In this document: positions 22,442-33,830 of the stretch, piece after piece
Position numbering within the stretch: the stretch's first letter is position 1
Layout of the letters: each line of letters opens with the position of its first letter
Assembly (NCBI GenBank): GCA_963932465.1
Contig: OZ010800.1
Location: 92,864,807-92,928,806, forward strand
Source: Maratus speciosus
Lineage: Eukaryota > Arthropoda > Arachnida > Araneae > Salticidae
DNA length: 64,000 nucleotides
Reading direction: 5' to 3'
Program-made: the position numbers and the translations under genes
Notes under the pieces: generated by a model
Databases searched by the model: none
What the model saw: the letters and a program-made list of their open reading frames with translations, nothing else
Told to the model about the DNA's origin: nothing

Positions 22442-23349
22442 CAGGGTGTCTCAAAAGGTCGTTTACAAACTTAACTTGCTGGTCTGTCATATCATGATAA
22501 ACAAGATTTACATAGGAACTTGTGTTCGAAATTGCAAACTGCGGCAGCTAGAAGGCGATAAACGCAGTCTTACGGGAGAGTGAACAGCGTAATCATTTCA
22601 GGCAAGGGCGTTGCAGGAGAAGGATGAATCGATTTAGTAACGCATAATTGGCCGATATGTACGTTTAAAATGCCGATATAAACGTTTGGGCTGGTATTAT
22701 CGGTGAAATGTTAATTGGCTCTTACCTACTACCTCGACGGGAATACCTATCGCATTTTCTTAGAAAGAGTCTTGCCGGATCTGATGGGTGACGTCCCAGC
22801 AGCTACGCGCCGAAGCATCTGCTTTCAGCATGATGGAGCGCCTGCGCATTTTAGCTACACTGTGCGAGAATACCTCGATAGGACGTATCCTAATATCTGG
22901 ATTGGCAGAGGCGGAGCAGTCACATGGCCATCGCGATTCCCCGACCTGACTCCCCTGGATTTCTGTCTGTAAGGACACATGAAGTCCATGGTGTACGAGA
23001 CTCAGGTAACATCGGACATGGAACTCGTCACCAGGATCGTGGAAGCGGCAGCACATGTCCGTGACAAACCTGCTCATTTTGAACTGGTCCCTGAATCCAT
23101 GCGTCGACGTTGTGAAGCATGCACTGAGGCGAATGGAATGAATTATGAACACCTTCTGTAAGTTAAATCATGTTCTTTAATAAATGTAATATTAATACCT
23201 ATTTCGATATATTTTCTTTCTTCCTCTCCACACCTGCGCTCATCGGCCTCAGTTTGAATTTTCGAACACAAGTTCCTGTGTAAATCTTGTTCCTCGTGAT
23301 ATGACAGACCAGCATGTTAAGTTTGTAAACGACCTTTTGAGACACCCTG
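22442..23349 (+). mobile_element. Mariner-type element with ~110-bp TIRs, internally deleted
   Basis: The left end CAGGGTGTCTCAAAAGGTCG (22442 onward) is matched by the inverted right end closing at 23349. The inverted similarity extends about 110 bp inwards with few mismatches. TA precedes the left end. The element is 908 bp; the transposase 5' half is missing. Confidence 0.8.
22680..23161 (+). pseudogene. Tc1/mariner-superfamily transposase, C-terminal half
   Basis: Contains the DDE-core block QHDGAPAHFSYTVREYLD (~22830-22883), WIGRGGAVTWPSRFPDLTPLDF (~22898-22963) and a C-terminal region ending NGMNYEHLL at 23161. This is the arthropod family with 'RWIGRGGPxxWPxRSPDLTPLDFFLWG'. A TAA (22970-22972) stands exactly where the conserved tryptophan of 'LWGH' is expected; the frame continues unbroken beyond it from 22979. 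A frameshift near 22735 separates the upstream NVWAGIIGEMLIGSYLLP block. The N-terminal DNA-binding domain and first catalytic D are deleted. Only these few lesions suggest a younger copy than the Tc3-like one. Confidence 0.8.
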
Positions 23350-24662
23350 AATTTATGTACATTTATGATTCTTGTGAAACTGTGACACTCGACTTTATGA
23401 TTCGATTTAGGTGTTACTGAGCACGTGTATACAAACTTTATTACCAAGATATTAAGCAAGTTCATTGACCAACTTTGTCCGCAACCATTATCCAAAATGG
23501 TTGGCACTTAAACATCCCACTTTACAAAAAAAAATTACAAATAAAGAAATTAAAAAAGTTTTTTTCCTTGGAAGTTGGGAATTGATGCAAGTATTTCGGG
23601 AAATTTTTAGTTTCACTATTATCCTAATACATGGATAGCAAATAGCAGTTTAAAATTCTAGTTTAGCAGACATTTAGAAGGAATCTGGTTTTTGACTTGC
23701 AACAGTACTTATTAACCGATTTGTATGTGCCTGAGCTTTTGTACAGGATTTATCAAGATCTCGTCAGTTAGTTCACGAATTTCATCCACCATTTGTTTCA
23801 AAATGGTGACCACTTAAAGATTTCAAATAGAAAAATAAGTACAAAAATATAGAAAGTGACGCCCTTGATACACGAATTCCGGAATTTTTTCCATTTGCCC
23901 CGATCTTAAAAAATGGATTATTTATTGAAGTTTGGAAATCTAGGGTGCTTAAATTTTCCATAATTAGGTTTCATTTATCAAATTTAGAAAACTTGGTTTC
24001 TCGCAAATATACTTTAATTTTCCCAACTATTATTTCTACTGTCATACGCTTAAAGCAGCATAATCATATCAGAGATCGTCAACATCTCGTCAAGCATGGC
24101 GTCAATTGGCTATATATCAAGAAATTTTCTGACCAAAGATGAATCGCCATAAATGAAACAAGCTTTTTTATAGCGGAATAATTGGGAAAATACTCATTGT
24201 AATTCTGTGTTGAAGAAAACTTCGATTGAATCTTCTATAATTCAAGGTCCATGCATTTTGGCTTCGTGTATTTCAGTTAAATTAGCCGAGTCTTTAGAAT
24301 GAAGGAATAGAGAAGCAACCTTTCCCTTACGATACAGACATGAATGATTTTTCTTAAGTTTGGGGTAAAACAAAAAAAAATATATCCAGAATCCATATAT
24401 AAACGGCCATAAAACTTTAGGATTCAAACTTTTTAGATTTATATATTTTTTTTTTACATTTTTTAATTTTAAATTTTTATGTGGTCGCTATTTTGAAACA
24501 AGATCGCGGATAATCTGGCCAACGAACTCAATATAGGTCTTAGGTGTCGTGAACACATGCTCTGTCACATCAAACTCTGTTGATAAATTAGTGTGCTATT
24601 CTACGAAAAAATATGGATGTTTAAAAAAGTTCAAACAACTATAATTTATAAAAGCTATATCT

Positions 24663-24664
<2 letters not shown>
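23350..24664. repeat. Scattered copies of an 'accattntnnaaaatggtgnccac' repeat
   Basis: Segments at ~23430-23520 and ~23740-23830 share 'ccattatccaaaatggttggcacttaaa' / 'ccatttgtttcaaaatggtgaccacttaaa'-like blocks about 310 bp apart. An inverse, more diverged copy sits at ~24440-24560 (ggtcgctattttgaaacaagat). An old dispersed repeat. No gene seen. Confidence 0.4.

Positions 24665-24748
<84 letters not shown>
24665..24748. repeat. (TA)42 microsatellite
   Basis: About 84 bp of uninterrupted TA. The longest pure dinucleotide tract in the window. Confidence 0.95.
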
Positions 24749-24751
<3 letters not shown>

Positions 24752-25727
24752 AGAGGCGAAACAAAAAGTGCTCAAAAATTCTTGTTTCAAAGCCAAACAA
24801 ATATTCCTTAATTTATGTATTCTAAAGGCTGCCATTGTGAAAGTAGATGGCGAATGAAGCTAGCCAACGACTCGGTCGAGGCCTTTGTCCAGTTCACATG
24901 ATCAGCCACATATAACAACATTTGAATAGGGGGTGCTTTTTTCTACTGGCGGTCATGGTCGCTGAAACATTACCCAAAATTTCCAGAATTGCTGCCAGTC
25001 ATACGGCTGTAGTAGGTATATTTTTATTTTTTGTATTCGAAGCTAGAAGAATGTTAGAAATTTTTTACAATTTAGCAATTTTTTTTTAAATTCCAGATAT
25101 AATATCTATAAATGAAAATTCATTAGAATTTTTATATTTTTTTACGAAAATTCCGATTAAAACGTAACACATTCTTTTAAAATGTAGCATAATATTCCCA
25201 TGAATGAAATTATGCCGGTTATATACATTTGACGTATGATATTCTAAAATATATAAGCTTCTAATTTCTGTGTAAACTTATATTCTAGTTTTCTTCCATT
25301 TGTTGTGAGCTTAAAATATTTACGTTCTTTTTAACATAAGCAAAAATATAATTCTTTAACATATGTTATGCAGCATATAAATTGTGTTAAAAATAAATCA
25401 TGCATAAAACATTGTCAGTGTTTTAAACTATAGGAACTAACAAACATGTAATTTAAAAGAACACATGCTACAACTCGTTAAATTTCTGCTGTACTGCCAT
25501 CCAAATTATATGTAAATGCAATGAATACAATTTTCATGACATAATGATTTTCATCATGGGTTGTTAAAAGAGTTTTAAAAAAGACACAATTTCTGAGTCG
25601 CCTGGAAAATATAACATTTAATTGATTTTTATATTTATACCGTTAATGAATTAATGAATTTTAAGGTTACAGAGTCCTTTACGAAGCACCATGTAAAAGG
25701 AAACTTTTAAAATCTTTGTGCTGTATA
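24749..25727. other. Intergenic, AT-rich
   Basis: No gene seen. 24830-24990 is slightly richer in GC and vaguely resembles the repeat at 23430-24560. Confidence 0.35.
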
Positions 25728-26184
25728 TACCGGGTGTCCCAAAAATGACTGATGGATTTTAAAGTACCATAACTTTAAAACGGTGACACATATTAAAAAA
25801 ATTCTTGCAGGAGATTTATGTAAGATGTCAGGAGTTTTTATGATGCGATTCTCAGTTTTAGTTACACATAGCATCGATAGATGGCGCTGCAAGCAATAAC
25901 CGCTATATCCAGGCTCGATTTTTCTGCTACTCTCTTCTTCCATGCGAAAAAAGGGGATTAAAATGTATTGAATGTATCGCAAAGTACCAAAAATCGGGCC
26001 TGCACTGATCGTCAATCGCTGTGAGCGCCATCTATTGTTTGAAATTCCAACTAAAATCAAGAATCACAGTACAAAATCTCCTGTCATCATACATAACCCT
26101 CCTGCAAGAATTTTTTAAATATCCGTCACTGTTTGGAAGTTATTGAATTTTAAAATCCATCCGTCATTTTTGGGACACCCGGTA
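25728..26184. mobile_element. MITE M1, copy 1
   Basis: Ends TACCGGGTGTCCCAAAAATG and its inverse; inverted similarity runs ~100 bp inwards. The internal 'agcgccatctattgttt' / 'gatagatggcgctgcaag' pair is also inverted. No transposase. A second copy lies at 53671-54114. The terminus style is that of Tc1/mariner-derived MITEs. Confidence 0.7.
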
Positions 26185-26370
26185 TGCATAAATACCGGGT
26201 GTCCCAAAAATGACGGATGGATTTTATGCATAAATACCGCGTGTCCCAAAAATGACGGATGGATTTTAAAATTCAATAACTTCCAAACAGTGACGGATAT
26301 TAAAGAAATTCTTGCAGGAGGGTTATGTATGATGACAGGAATTTTTGTACTGTGATTCTTGATTTTAAAA
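26052..26370. repeat. Near-perfect palindrome with 42-bp direct duplication at its centre
   Basis: The right ~135 bp of MITE M1 (26052-26190) is repeated inverted at 26229-26365. Between them, a 42-bp unit occurs twice in tandem (26183-26224 and 26225-26266), differing at one base (CGGGTG/CGCGTG). The arms are much more alike than the two M1 copies, so this rearrangement is younger than the MITE. Confidence 0.75.
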
Positions 26371-27675
26371 CAAATAGAATTGGCTTTCAAATATTGAAAA
26401 AAATATATATATTTAAAGCCGTTAAAATTCTTTAAACAAGATTAAAGATTATAACAATTTCAAAACATTAATGTCTGCCATTTATCAGTAATACTCGTCC
26501 AAATAGCGGACACTATAATTAATCAAGCACAAAATTTCACGGTCAAATTTCAGAGACTTTTTTCTCGTTCAGAATACGCTTTTTGAAAACTCTACAAACA
26601 CGAAAACATGATACGTTTTCTTCCTTCTAGTTGGGTAAAAATAACTTAAATATTTCTATTTTTAGAAGATAACAATGTGTTCGTGCTCTATTAGATAAAA
26701 TCCTCTGCCGCGTTTTCAAGAAATAGTTTTAAGATATTGTTATTATTTCTTTCACTCAATGTCGTTTTAATTCAACACGAAATTTAATAATGGCATATAT
26801 TGACATTTGTAACGTATAAAAGATTTTTTTTAATCCAATATTTACAATTATTTCATATCTATACAAAAAATAAATCTACAATACTTTTCATATCTAAACC
26901 AAATCGTATAAATTTTAGAATTTATTGAATCAGGTTATCACGAAATTATTTATGTGCTTAAAATTCAATTACTATCTGGTAAATGTATCAAGTAATTATT
27001 AAGAAAAATATATCTTTTATGTACTAGAAATTTGTAAATACCCCTTTTTTACTTTGGTTGACGTCTAAATCTGAAAGAACTGAAAAAAAAACTCTGGATC
27101 ACGAAGAATTAAAGTCTATCTAATTAGATTTAACAATATACATGCATACATATATATATATATGCATATATTTTCTGAGAAAATATGTTAAAGCTAGACA
27201 GTTGCTGCACGAACCCCGGTGTTAAGGTTTAAAATATATACATAATTAAATATTCATATATATGTAATTCAAATTTCAAATATAATATATATATATATAA
27301 ATAAATATATTCAATATAAATAAATATATTTAAATAACACAGAATTCAATATTTCTTCCATACGTGCCTTTTACTCGTTTTCCGCTCTTTTAAAAGATTT
27401 ATATCCAATGATAAATCTTAAATAACCTTGGTTTTACTGCATGTATTTTTTTTTAGCTTTTGTCTATTGTCCGTTTCTTACACTAAGTACATGTATTGAA
27501 TAACAATATTACATGTCAATCACCTATAACTATAATTCATTCAATATTGCATTGATTCGTCCATTTTTTCATATTGAAAATTAGTTGTACTGTATTAAAG
27601 ATTCGATTTTTTGTAACACTTAATGTCCACAAACTGAAAATAGACTAATCAATACAACAAGAAAAAATTAAATTT
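26371..27675. other. Intergenic, AT-rich
   Basis: No gene seen. Short TA microsatellites at 27150-27170 and 27270-27330. Confidence 0.4.
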
Positions 27676-28207
27676 AAAAAGTCAAAAAACCCGACTGCGT
27701 GAACTAGTTAATTATTTTCATCAATGTGAAACTATTTTTTTACTACTTACCTATTTTTTTTTTACTTACTTGTATTGATGATTTTTAAGTTTTGTTTAAT
27801 TGTTAGTTCCTATATGTAAACAATGTTTTGATGAAGCCTATAGATATCTATGGAGGTTAGAGTTGCAGTAAAGCAGGAGATCCTACCTATACAACATCTA
27901 GGTTGTGTAATATTTAAACGGAGCTTCTAGCTGTAAAATAGTCAAGGAAACATCGTCTTCATTTTGAAATACCTATCCAATGATATGCCACTCAATATGG
28001 TGTATAATTTTTTCATCTCTGCCGCCATTTTTAATTTATAAAACCAAAATCTAGCCTATAACCATCGGACGGTTCAGACGAATTGATAGATACCTCATTC
28101 ATTAAAATCCATTCAGCCAAATCAGCCGTTGGGATGTTTCGAAGGTATAAAGAAATCCACGTACCCAGATACGCGTCAAACACATAACTCTTCTTGGCAG
28201 TATACAT
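27676..28207. repeat. Family A repeat, copy 1 (uninterrupted)
   Basis: ~530 bp matching 32410-32920 plus 34438-34475 in the same orientation. Landmarks: 'tcatcaatgtgaaactattt', 'gttagagttgcagtaaagc', 'aaccatcggacggtt', 'attaaaatccat(t/c)cagcc' and the end 'aaacacataac...tcttggcagt'. Noncoding. It provides the empty site for the transposon at 32921-34437. Confidence 0.8.
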
Positions 28208-30065
28208 TTTTACCCTTTATCTACAGGCAGTAGTTATTAGTACCATTAAAATAACTTGTTATAAAATTCATTTAGTACATGGATTATTTGTAATATAGTT
28301 TAGAATGAGCAATAGATGCATTACTTTATCTTGTTACAAAAGCATTATTTGTTACGCAAAACAAAAATATTTTTATAAGGAGGATTTCTTTTGCTTTTGC
28401 ATCTTTTCAGCTTTCTTGGCGTTGGAGGACGGGGGATTTTTCAAATGGGAAATAGTTCTATATTTCTGTTGTAAGAACATTATATTTTAAAATTTCCTAA
28501 TTCTACAAAGTAATAAAAAAAAATAATTAAGATAAAAGGTTTGAGGGAAGTTATAAATATTGCACAAAATCCCTATAAATTCAAATTAAATTAATCCTTC
28601 TAAAATTTAATAAGGGGGCACAGGACCTTTGAGTTTGTCGAAAAAAAAAAAAAAAAAACATCGCCTTTTGAAAAGTACCAAAACACAAACAATATGCAAT
28701 TAAGATTTTTTTCTGCTTTCTAACTAAAGTTCATGACATTAACTACATTATCTAGAAAAATAAATGTTGTATGTACAAAATTAATATTTAAATTTTAAAT
28801 TTGAAAATTCATCTGACTAATACGTGATTAAGTGCTTCGCGCATGATAAAATTATAAATTATACATAGAGAAAACAATTTTTGAACGAATTAGAATCATA
28901 GTACACCTACTTCTAACTTAAAACCAAAATATACGCAAAAAGTTTTGTTTAAAATTTAATTTTAGCACAAAAAAAATGCAATTTAACAAATTACAACGAC
29001 CATTTGGAAAATTATTTTTTCAAAGACTAAAATTTAAGACATAAAAAATAGCACGGAGATGATCATACATTACGTACGCCGTGAATTAAACATTAATAGT
29101 GTTATTACACGTAAAACTTGCAAGCGACAGAAATCGCCTGCGATTCATAGGTATTATCCACCTGAAACTTAAGTATTATCCAATCATTTCATTAGCTGTT
29201 CGGGAAAAGGCTTTTCCATCGTCAGATTTCCAAGAAATCTGACGGCCAGTTTTAAATGAAATTTATTTCTTAAACTTCTAAACATCCCACAATATTACTA
29301 TATATATCGTCGTATAGAAAACAAAATGTACTTTTAAATGCAATTTATTTGAAAGCTGTATCTCAATTTGTTTCTGATTTATTAATTTTTTTTGTAGTTT
29401 TTATTACTTTTTTGTCATCGTGGCAACACTCTGTTGTCCACCTCTGTTGAAAGTAACGGTAAATACAAATTACTGTATAGACCAATCAGAAAACGAATAA
29501 AATTATGATTAAACCCATAAAAACCTTCAGATATGCTTTTGATTTCCTACTCTGATGAGGACAATAACCATTTTTCCAAATGGTTAAAAAATCAAAACAT
29601 TTTTCAAGTTTTTCAAGTGCAAAAAAATGAATAACCAATATATGTGATTTTTTTTTTTTTTTTAGCATGTAGACTATAAAGAAACACATATTTGGTTAAT
29701 TTGTTTTAAACTGTAGCTTATATAGTTTCGAAATAACAGTGCGCGGAACTTCCAAATTTATTAATCTGAGAAAATGCTTTTTAAAGTTTCAATATCTACG
29801 GACCTTCAATTATATTCACAATCAATAAATGATTATAACTCAAGAAACAATGCAGGTTTTTGAATGAGTTGTTTTGCATATTGTTCAGAAATTTTAAAGC
29901 ATTCAAAATAAAAGAAAAACCGAAAACTAATTTTTTGAAAGTTTAAAGGTTCTGTTCCCCTTAAATGATTATATAATTCTTCTAATGTAGTTTCAAAAAT
30001 TCAAAAAAGTGCTTTAGAAGATAAAATTTTCGTGAATTCATAATTCAGTACATAAAGGGTTAAAA
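28208..30065. mobile_element. Family B MITE, copy 2, interrupted
   Basis: 28208-28612 and 29962-30065 together correspond to the uninterrupted copy at 9322-9873, including the end GGGTTAA. The two parts are separated by the transposon at 28613-29961. The left TTAA has mutated. Confidence 0.75.
28613..29961. mobile_element. Non-autonomous transposon inserted in family B copy 2
   Basis: 1,349 bp. TIRs AGGGGGCACAGGACCTTT and, inverted, AGGGGAACAGAACCTTT. TA on both sides (28611-28612, 29962-29963) versus a single TA in the empty copy at 9322-9873. No transposase seen. The inner stretch at ~29270-29460 has a diverged relative at ~35100-35340. The TA target suggests the Tc1/mariner group, but other TA-inserting superfamilies are possible. 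Confidence 0.75.
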
Positions 30066-30716
30066 AGCAGGAAATAATCCGCGAGTGAATCTGAAATCAT
30101 ACTGATTATGTAAACACTTGACATGTAAATTTTATTTTTACCGCAATTTTTCAAACTGCTAAACATCGCGCAATTTTAATTTTGACAAAGTCGAATACAA
30201 ACAAAAATGTTTTAACAAATGCATATTGTCTGGAAGCTTATCTAAACTTTGCTTTTTAAATAATTTTCAAAGCATTTTTTTTTAAATCTAGCTCTATTGA
30301 GTGCAGCCTGTGGTGACGAACTGGCACCTCCACACAAGGTCACCCGATAATTTAGTGGTTAGTACAAATTATAGATAAATACCACCGCCCCCCCCCCCCA
30401 AAAAAAAAGAGAGAGAGAGAGAGTTTTGTATTAAGACTGAAATTCGCAATAATGCAAGAACGCCTTATTTAACGTTAAAAGTAAATCTCTAATTATTCAA
30501 TTTAAAATTTTCACTTATCATAAAATTAATTTATATCTGAAAAGGAAAAGAATAAAAGAAATATTCAAGAAAAGACATATATTCAATTGAATTTTATTTA
30601 CAAAACATAATATTCATGGTCAAAATACACATTCATTTATTTCAACATTTTTTCAAAATATAATCGTATAATATATATATATATATATCGATATATATAT
30701 ATATTTATTTATTTTT

Positions 30717-30795
<79 letters not shown>

Positions 30796-30810
30796 TTGTA
30801 ACAGAGGTCC
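30066..30810. other. Intergenic with ATTT microsatellite
   Basis: No gene. C-run (30389-30400), (GA)n (30409-30423), (TA)n (30670-30688) and an (ATTT)n tract (30700-30797). Confidence 0.5.
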
Positions 30811-31560
30811 TATAATGTTTTCTCGCAGGTGTGATTAAAAAAATGGTCCTCAATGGCTTGACTGATTTTATCACATGGGCACATTCAGTTCGCTGATTAT
30901 CTTGAGGCTAATTGTCTGAGTATGATTCATTCTGAGTCATCTTTCCGTCCTTCGTCCTGAAATTCCAGATACTGGGATCTTCCGAGATGCTTCGTCTCCC
31001 GCAAATGTCTTTCATGGGTTCGATCCTAAAGGATGTATTCTTTTGAAATACCACTGGCGAAACAGTTTCGTTAGTGACTTGTCAAGTGTCGATTTCTCGA
31101 CGTGGAATTATCGTGCTTCTGTGACCATACGTAGAGTCGGGTGAAAACAATCGTAGGTGTATATTTTGCGAACGCTGACAAAAGGTCTTTTCATCATTGT
31201 AGGGAGTTTTCTCAGAGATGACTTCTAGTTGAATGTAAGATCTTAATATATTAATATTTTAAAGTCAATTTCTTTTTTAGCAGCGACAAAAATGGGAAAA
31301 CTTACTGTTGCAAAAGCCGTTTCTCTTATTCGCTGTTGGCTTTCGCTCCACATTGGTTGCTTACAATCTCTCCCGAACTTTTCAGATTTCATTATCGTTC
31401 TGGGCGTTCTTTTCACTTCCCGGTCGCATATAATTTTAGGTTGGCTTCGGGGTATAATTTAGTCCCTGGAATCCTTTTGCCATCCACATCGAAGTCAAAA
31501 ATTCGTTCCTGCCCTCATAACTTCTGTGCTAAAAGCGTCATAAATATTACATGACTAACG
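30811..31560. other. GC-richer block, unknown
   Basis: Base composition rises above the surroundings. On minus, frames read through in pieces interrupted by scattered stops, without a family signature. It could be a decayed exon or transposon gene; I cannot tell which. No ORF above 75 codons is convincing. Confidence 0.25.
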
Positions 31561-32409
31561 TATTCTTTACCTGCCATGGAGTGGCGTCAATGGTGCATTT
31601 TTTTACACTTAATTGTTATGATCTGTCTATAGTACCTGGGTGCTATTTTATACTGTTCACATGTATCTAATAATTATAAAAATATCATTTAATCATCTAA
31701 TCACAAAATAATTTTCATATTTTAAATCCTTATATTTTTACTAATACAATGATATCTCAACATATATTTGTTTTTTGTATACAGTATAACATTTGTTAAT
31801 TAATATAATTACTTGATTATTTAAAATTAATGAACGAGCTTTGTCGTATAATTTTAATCACGACACAGCCTAAATACGAACGGTTAACCCGTTTGAATTT
31901 TAAAAAAAAATCCAATAATTCTTCCAGCTAATATCCTAATTAATAAAAACCTCATCAATAAATAAAACGAATAAAATAATTTAATGAAATCACAAATCTG
32001 ACAGATGTGTAATCGTACTACGAGACACTGAAATTATCATTATCATATAAAATAGTTTGCTATAAGAAGATACATCATTGGCGATGTCTTCGGCTATCCA
32101 TTCCTGACATGCGGTCAATATATAACTTTTAAAAATTTAAAAAAATTTATACGAGTACATTATTCATAGTTTACATATAAAAATGATTTTTAAGAGCTAT
32201 TAGTGGCTAATCTAAAAAACATTTTAAATATAAAACTTCCATTCAAGTTTTTAATTAAAAAATGGTTTTCATCTATATTTTTTATTCAGAGTCGCCCGGG
32301 TTGGATCGCCTAGTAAAAACAATATTTCAACCTATATACAGAATCCTAATTATTTTCACGGAAATGCTTAAAAAAACCATTAATAATAAAAATTAAATAA
32401 AAAAAAATA
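31561..32409. other. Intergenic, AT-rich
   Basis: Nothing recognised. Confidence 0.4.
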
Positions 32410-33144
32410 AAAAAAACCGATTGCGTAAAAAGTAAACTAATTAATTATTTCTCATCAATGTGAAACTATTTTTTATATTGCTTACCTATCTTTTCTATTT
32501 ACTTGTATTGATGACTTTTAAGTTATATTTAATGGTTTGGTCCTATCTATAAACACTGTTTTGTTGAGGCCTATAGATGTCTATGATGGTTAGAGTTGCA
32601 GTAAAGCTAGAGATACTACATACACAACTTCCAGGTTGTGTAATATTTAAACGAAGCTTCTGGCTGTAAATTAGTCAATGAAACATCGACTTCATTTTGA
32701 AACACCTATCTAATAATATACCACTCGATAGGGTGCGTAAAAAATATTTTCGGTCACAACGCCATATTGTATTTTACGGCCGCCTTTTTTAATTTATAAA
32801 AATAAATCTAGTCTATAACCATCGGACGGTTAAGACGAATCGATAGAGACCCCATTCATTAAAATCCATCCAGCCGTTGTGATGTTTCGAGGGTATAAAA
32901 AAATCCACATAGTCAGATACGCACTGTAAAAAAAATTCCGCAACGTTCCTGGGAAAAAATGGGCAGCTGAGTTGCCCATTATTTCCAAAAAACATTTCTT
33001 GAAAATGACTGGTACTTTACTGTATATGTTAAAAACTTTCTACAGAAATGCCAGTAAGTTTCCTGCGAAATACCAGGAATATTTCTGTTGACAGCAAAAC
33101 ATTACTGACATATTCAAGGCTGGAGTAGCACAAGAGCGAAAAAT

Positions 33145-33215
33145 GTCCAGACCAGGGATCGAACCTGGATACTTGGGGTGCCGTGCCAATGCCTTACCGG
33201 TTAGGCTATCCGGAC
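33145..33215 (-). tRNA. tRNA-like sequence with full cloverleaf (SINE head or tRNA)
   Basis: The 71-nt minus-strand sequence folds as a tRNA: 7-bp acceptor stem (GTCCGGA/TCTGGAC, one G-T), D stem GCCT/AGGC, anticodon stem TTGGC/CCCAA with one C-C mismatch, and T arm CCAGG-TTCGATC-CCTGG. The anticodon position reads GGC (alanine) but the base before it is C, not the near-invariant U33. Box A is at 33208-33197 and box B at 33165-33155. A T5 tract follows at once downstream on minus, a possible Pol III terminator. Because it lies within a transposon and has C33, a SINE head or tRNA pseudogene is more likely than a working tRNA. Confidence 0.5.
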
Positions 33216-33756
33216 CGATACCTGGCTGACATAATTCACTCTGGATGTTCGTTCCCTTCATTATGACATTACTGACATTTCACAGCATGCGGGATCCGCA
33301 GATGATTTTTACATTTCCAGTTGACAATTTTCGCTTTATTATCATTATTTGTTAGAATGAAAAAATATTTTGAAATTGACATCAAAATTATTATTTATAA
33401 TTTACACGAAAAAATAAATTTTCAGTTAAAATTCAATAAAGTAAATATATATGTGATATATTGTTTCTGAACTTTGCTTAAAATATAAAAATATATAAAT
33501 GTAAATAATAATTAGAAAAAAAATCTAGACATAAAATATTTTGAATTTTCGTCAGTGATTATGTTAGTTTACAAGTTAGATAAAATACATATAAATTTTC
33601 ATGAAAAAAAAAACCTAAACGTAATTGTATATTTTTTCCGAAAAAAAAAAAAAATTCAAATTTGCAGCAATTCAAAGTGTCAAATATATGTCAAATTTAA
33701 ATCAAATTGTAATAAAGTGTTAAAATATAAAATTAATTAAAAAAGAAAAAAAAAAG

Positions 33757-33830
33757 TCAAGAGGTAGCATCGAACCCGGGCCGTACGGGTGGCGTGCAAG
33801 CTTTCTGCGTCCACACCACGAAAGACACGT
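33757..33830 (-). ncRNA. Degenerate tRNA-like / box B sequence
   Basis: On minus, GGGTTCGATGC resembles a Pol III box B and the 5' part is weakly A-box-like, but T and acceptor stems do not pair. Perhaps a second, decayed SINE head. Confidence 0.25.

Noticed and set aside
22760..23152. 130-codon minus-strand ORF
   Set aside because: Antisense to the mariner-type transposase, which has clear DDE motifs on plus.
24593..24811. 72-codon ORF rich in Ile-Tyr
   Set aside because: Translation of the (TA)42 tract.
33757..33830. Second tRNA gene
   Set aside because: Only a box-B-like string; acceptor and T stems do not pair, so kept as a low-confidence tRNA-like relic only.
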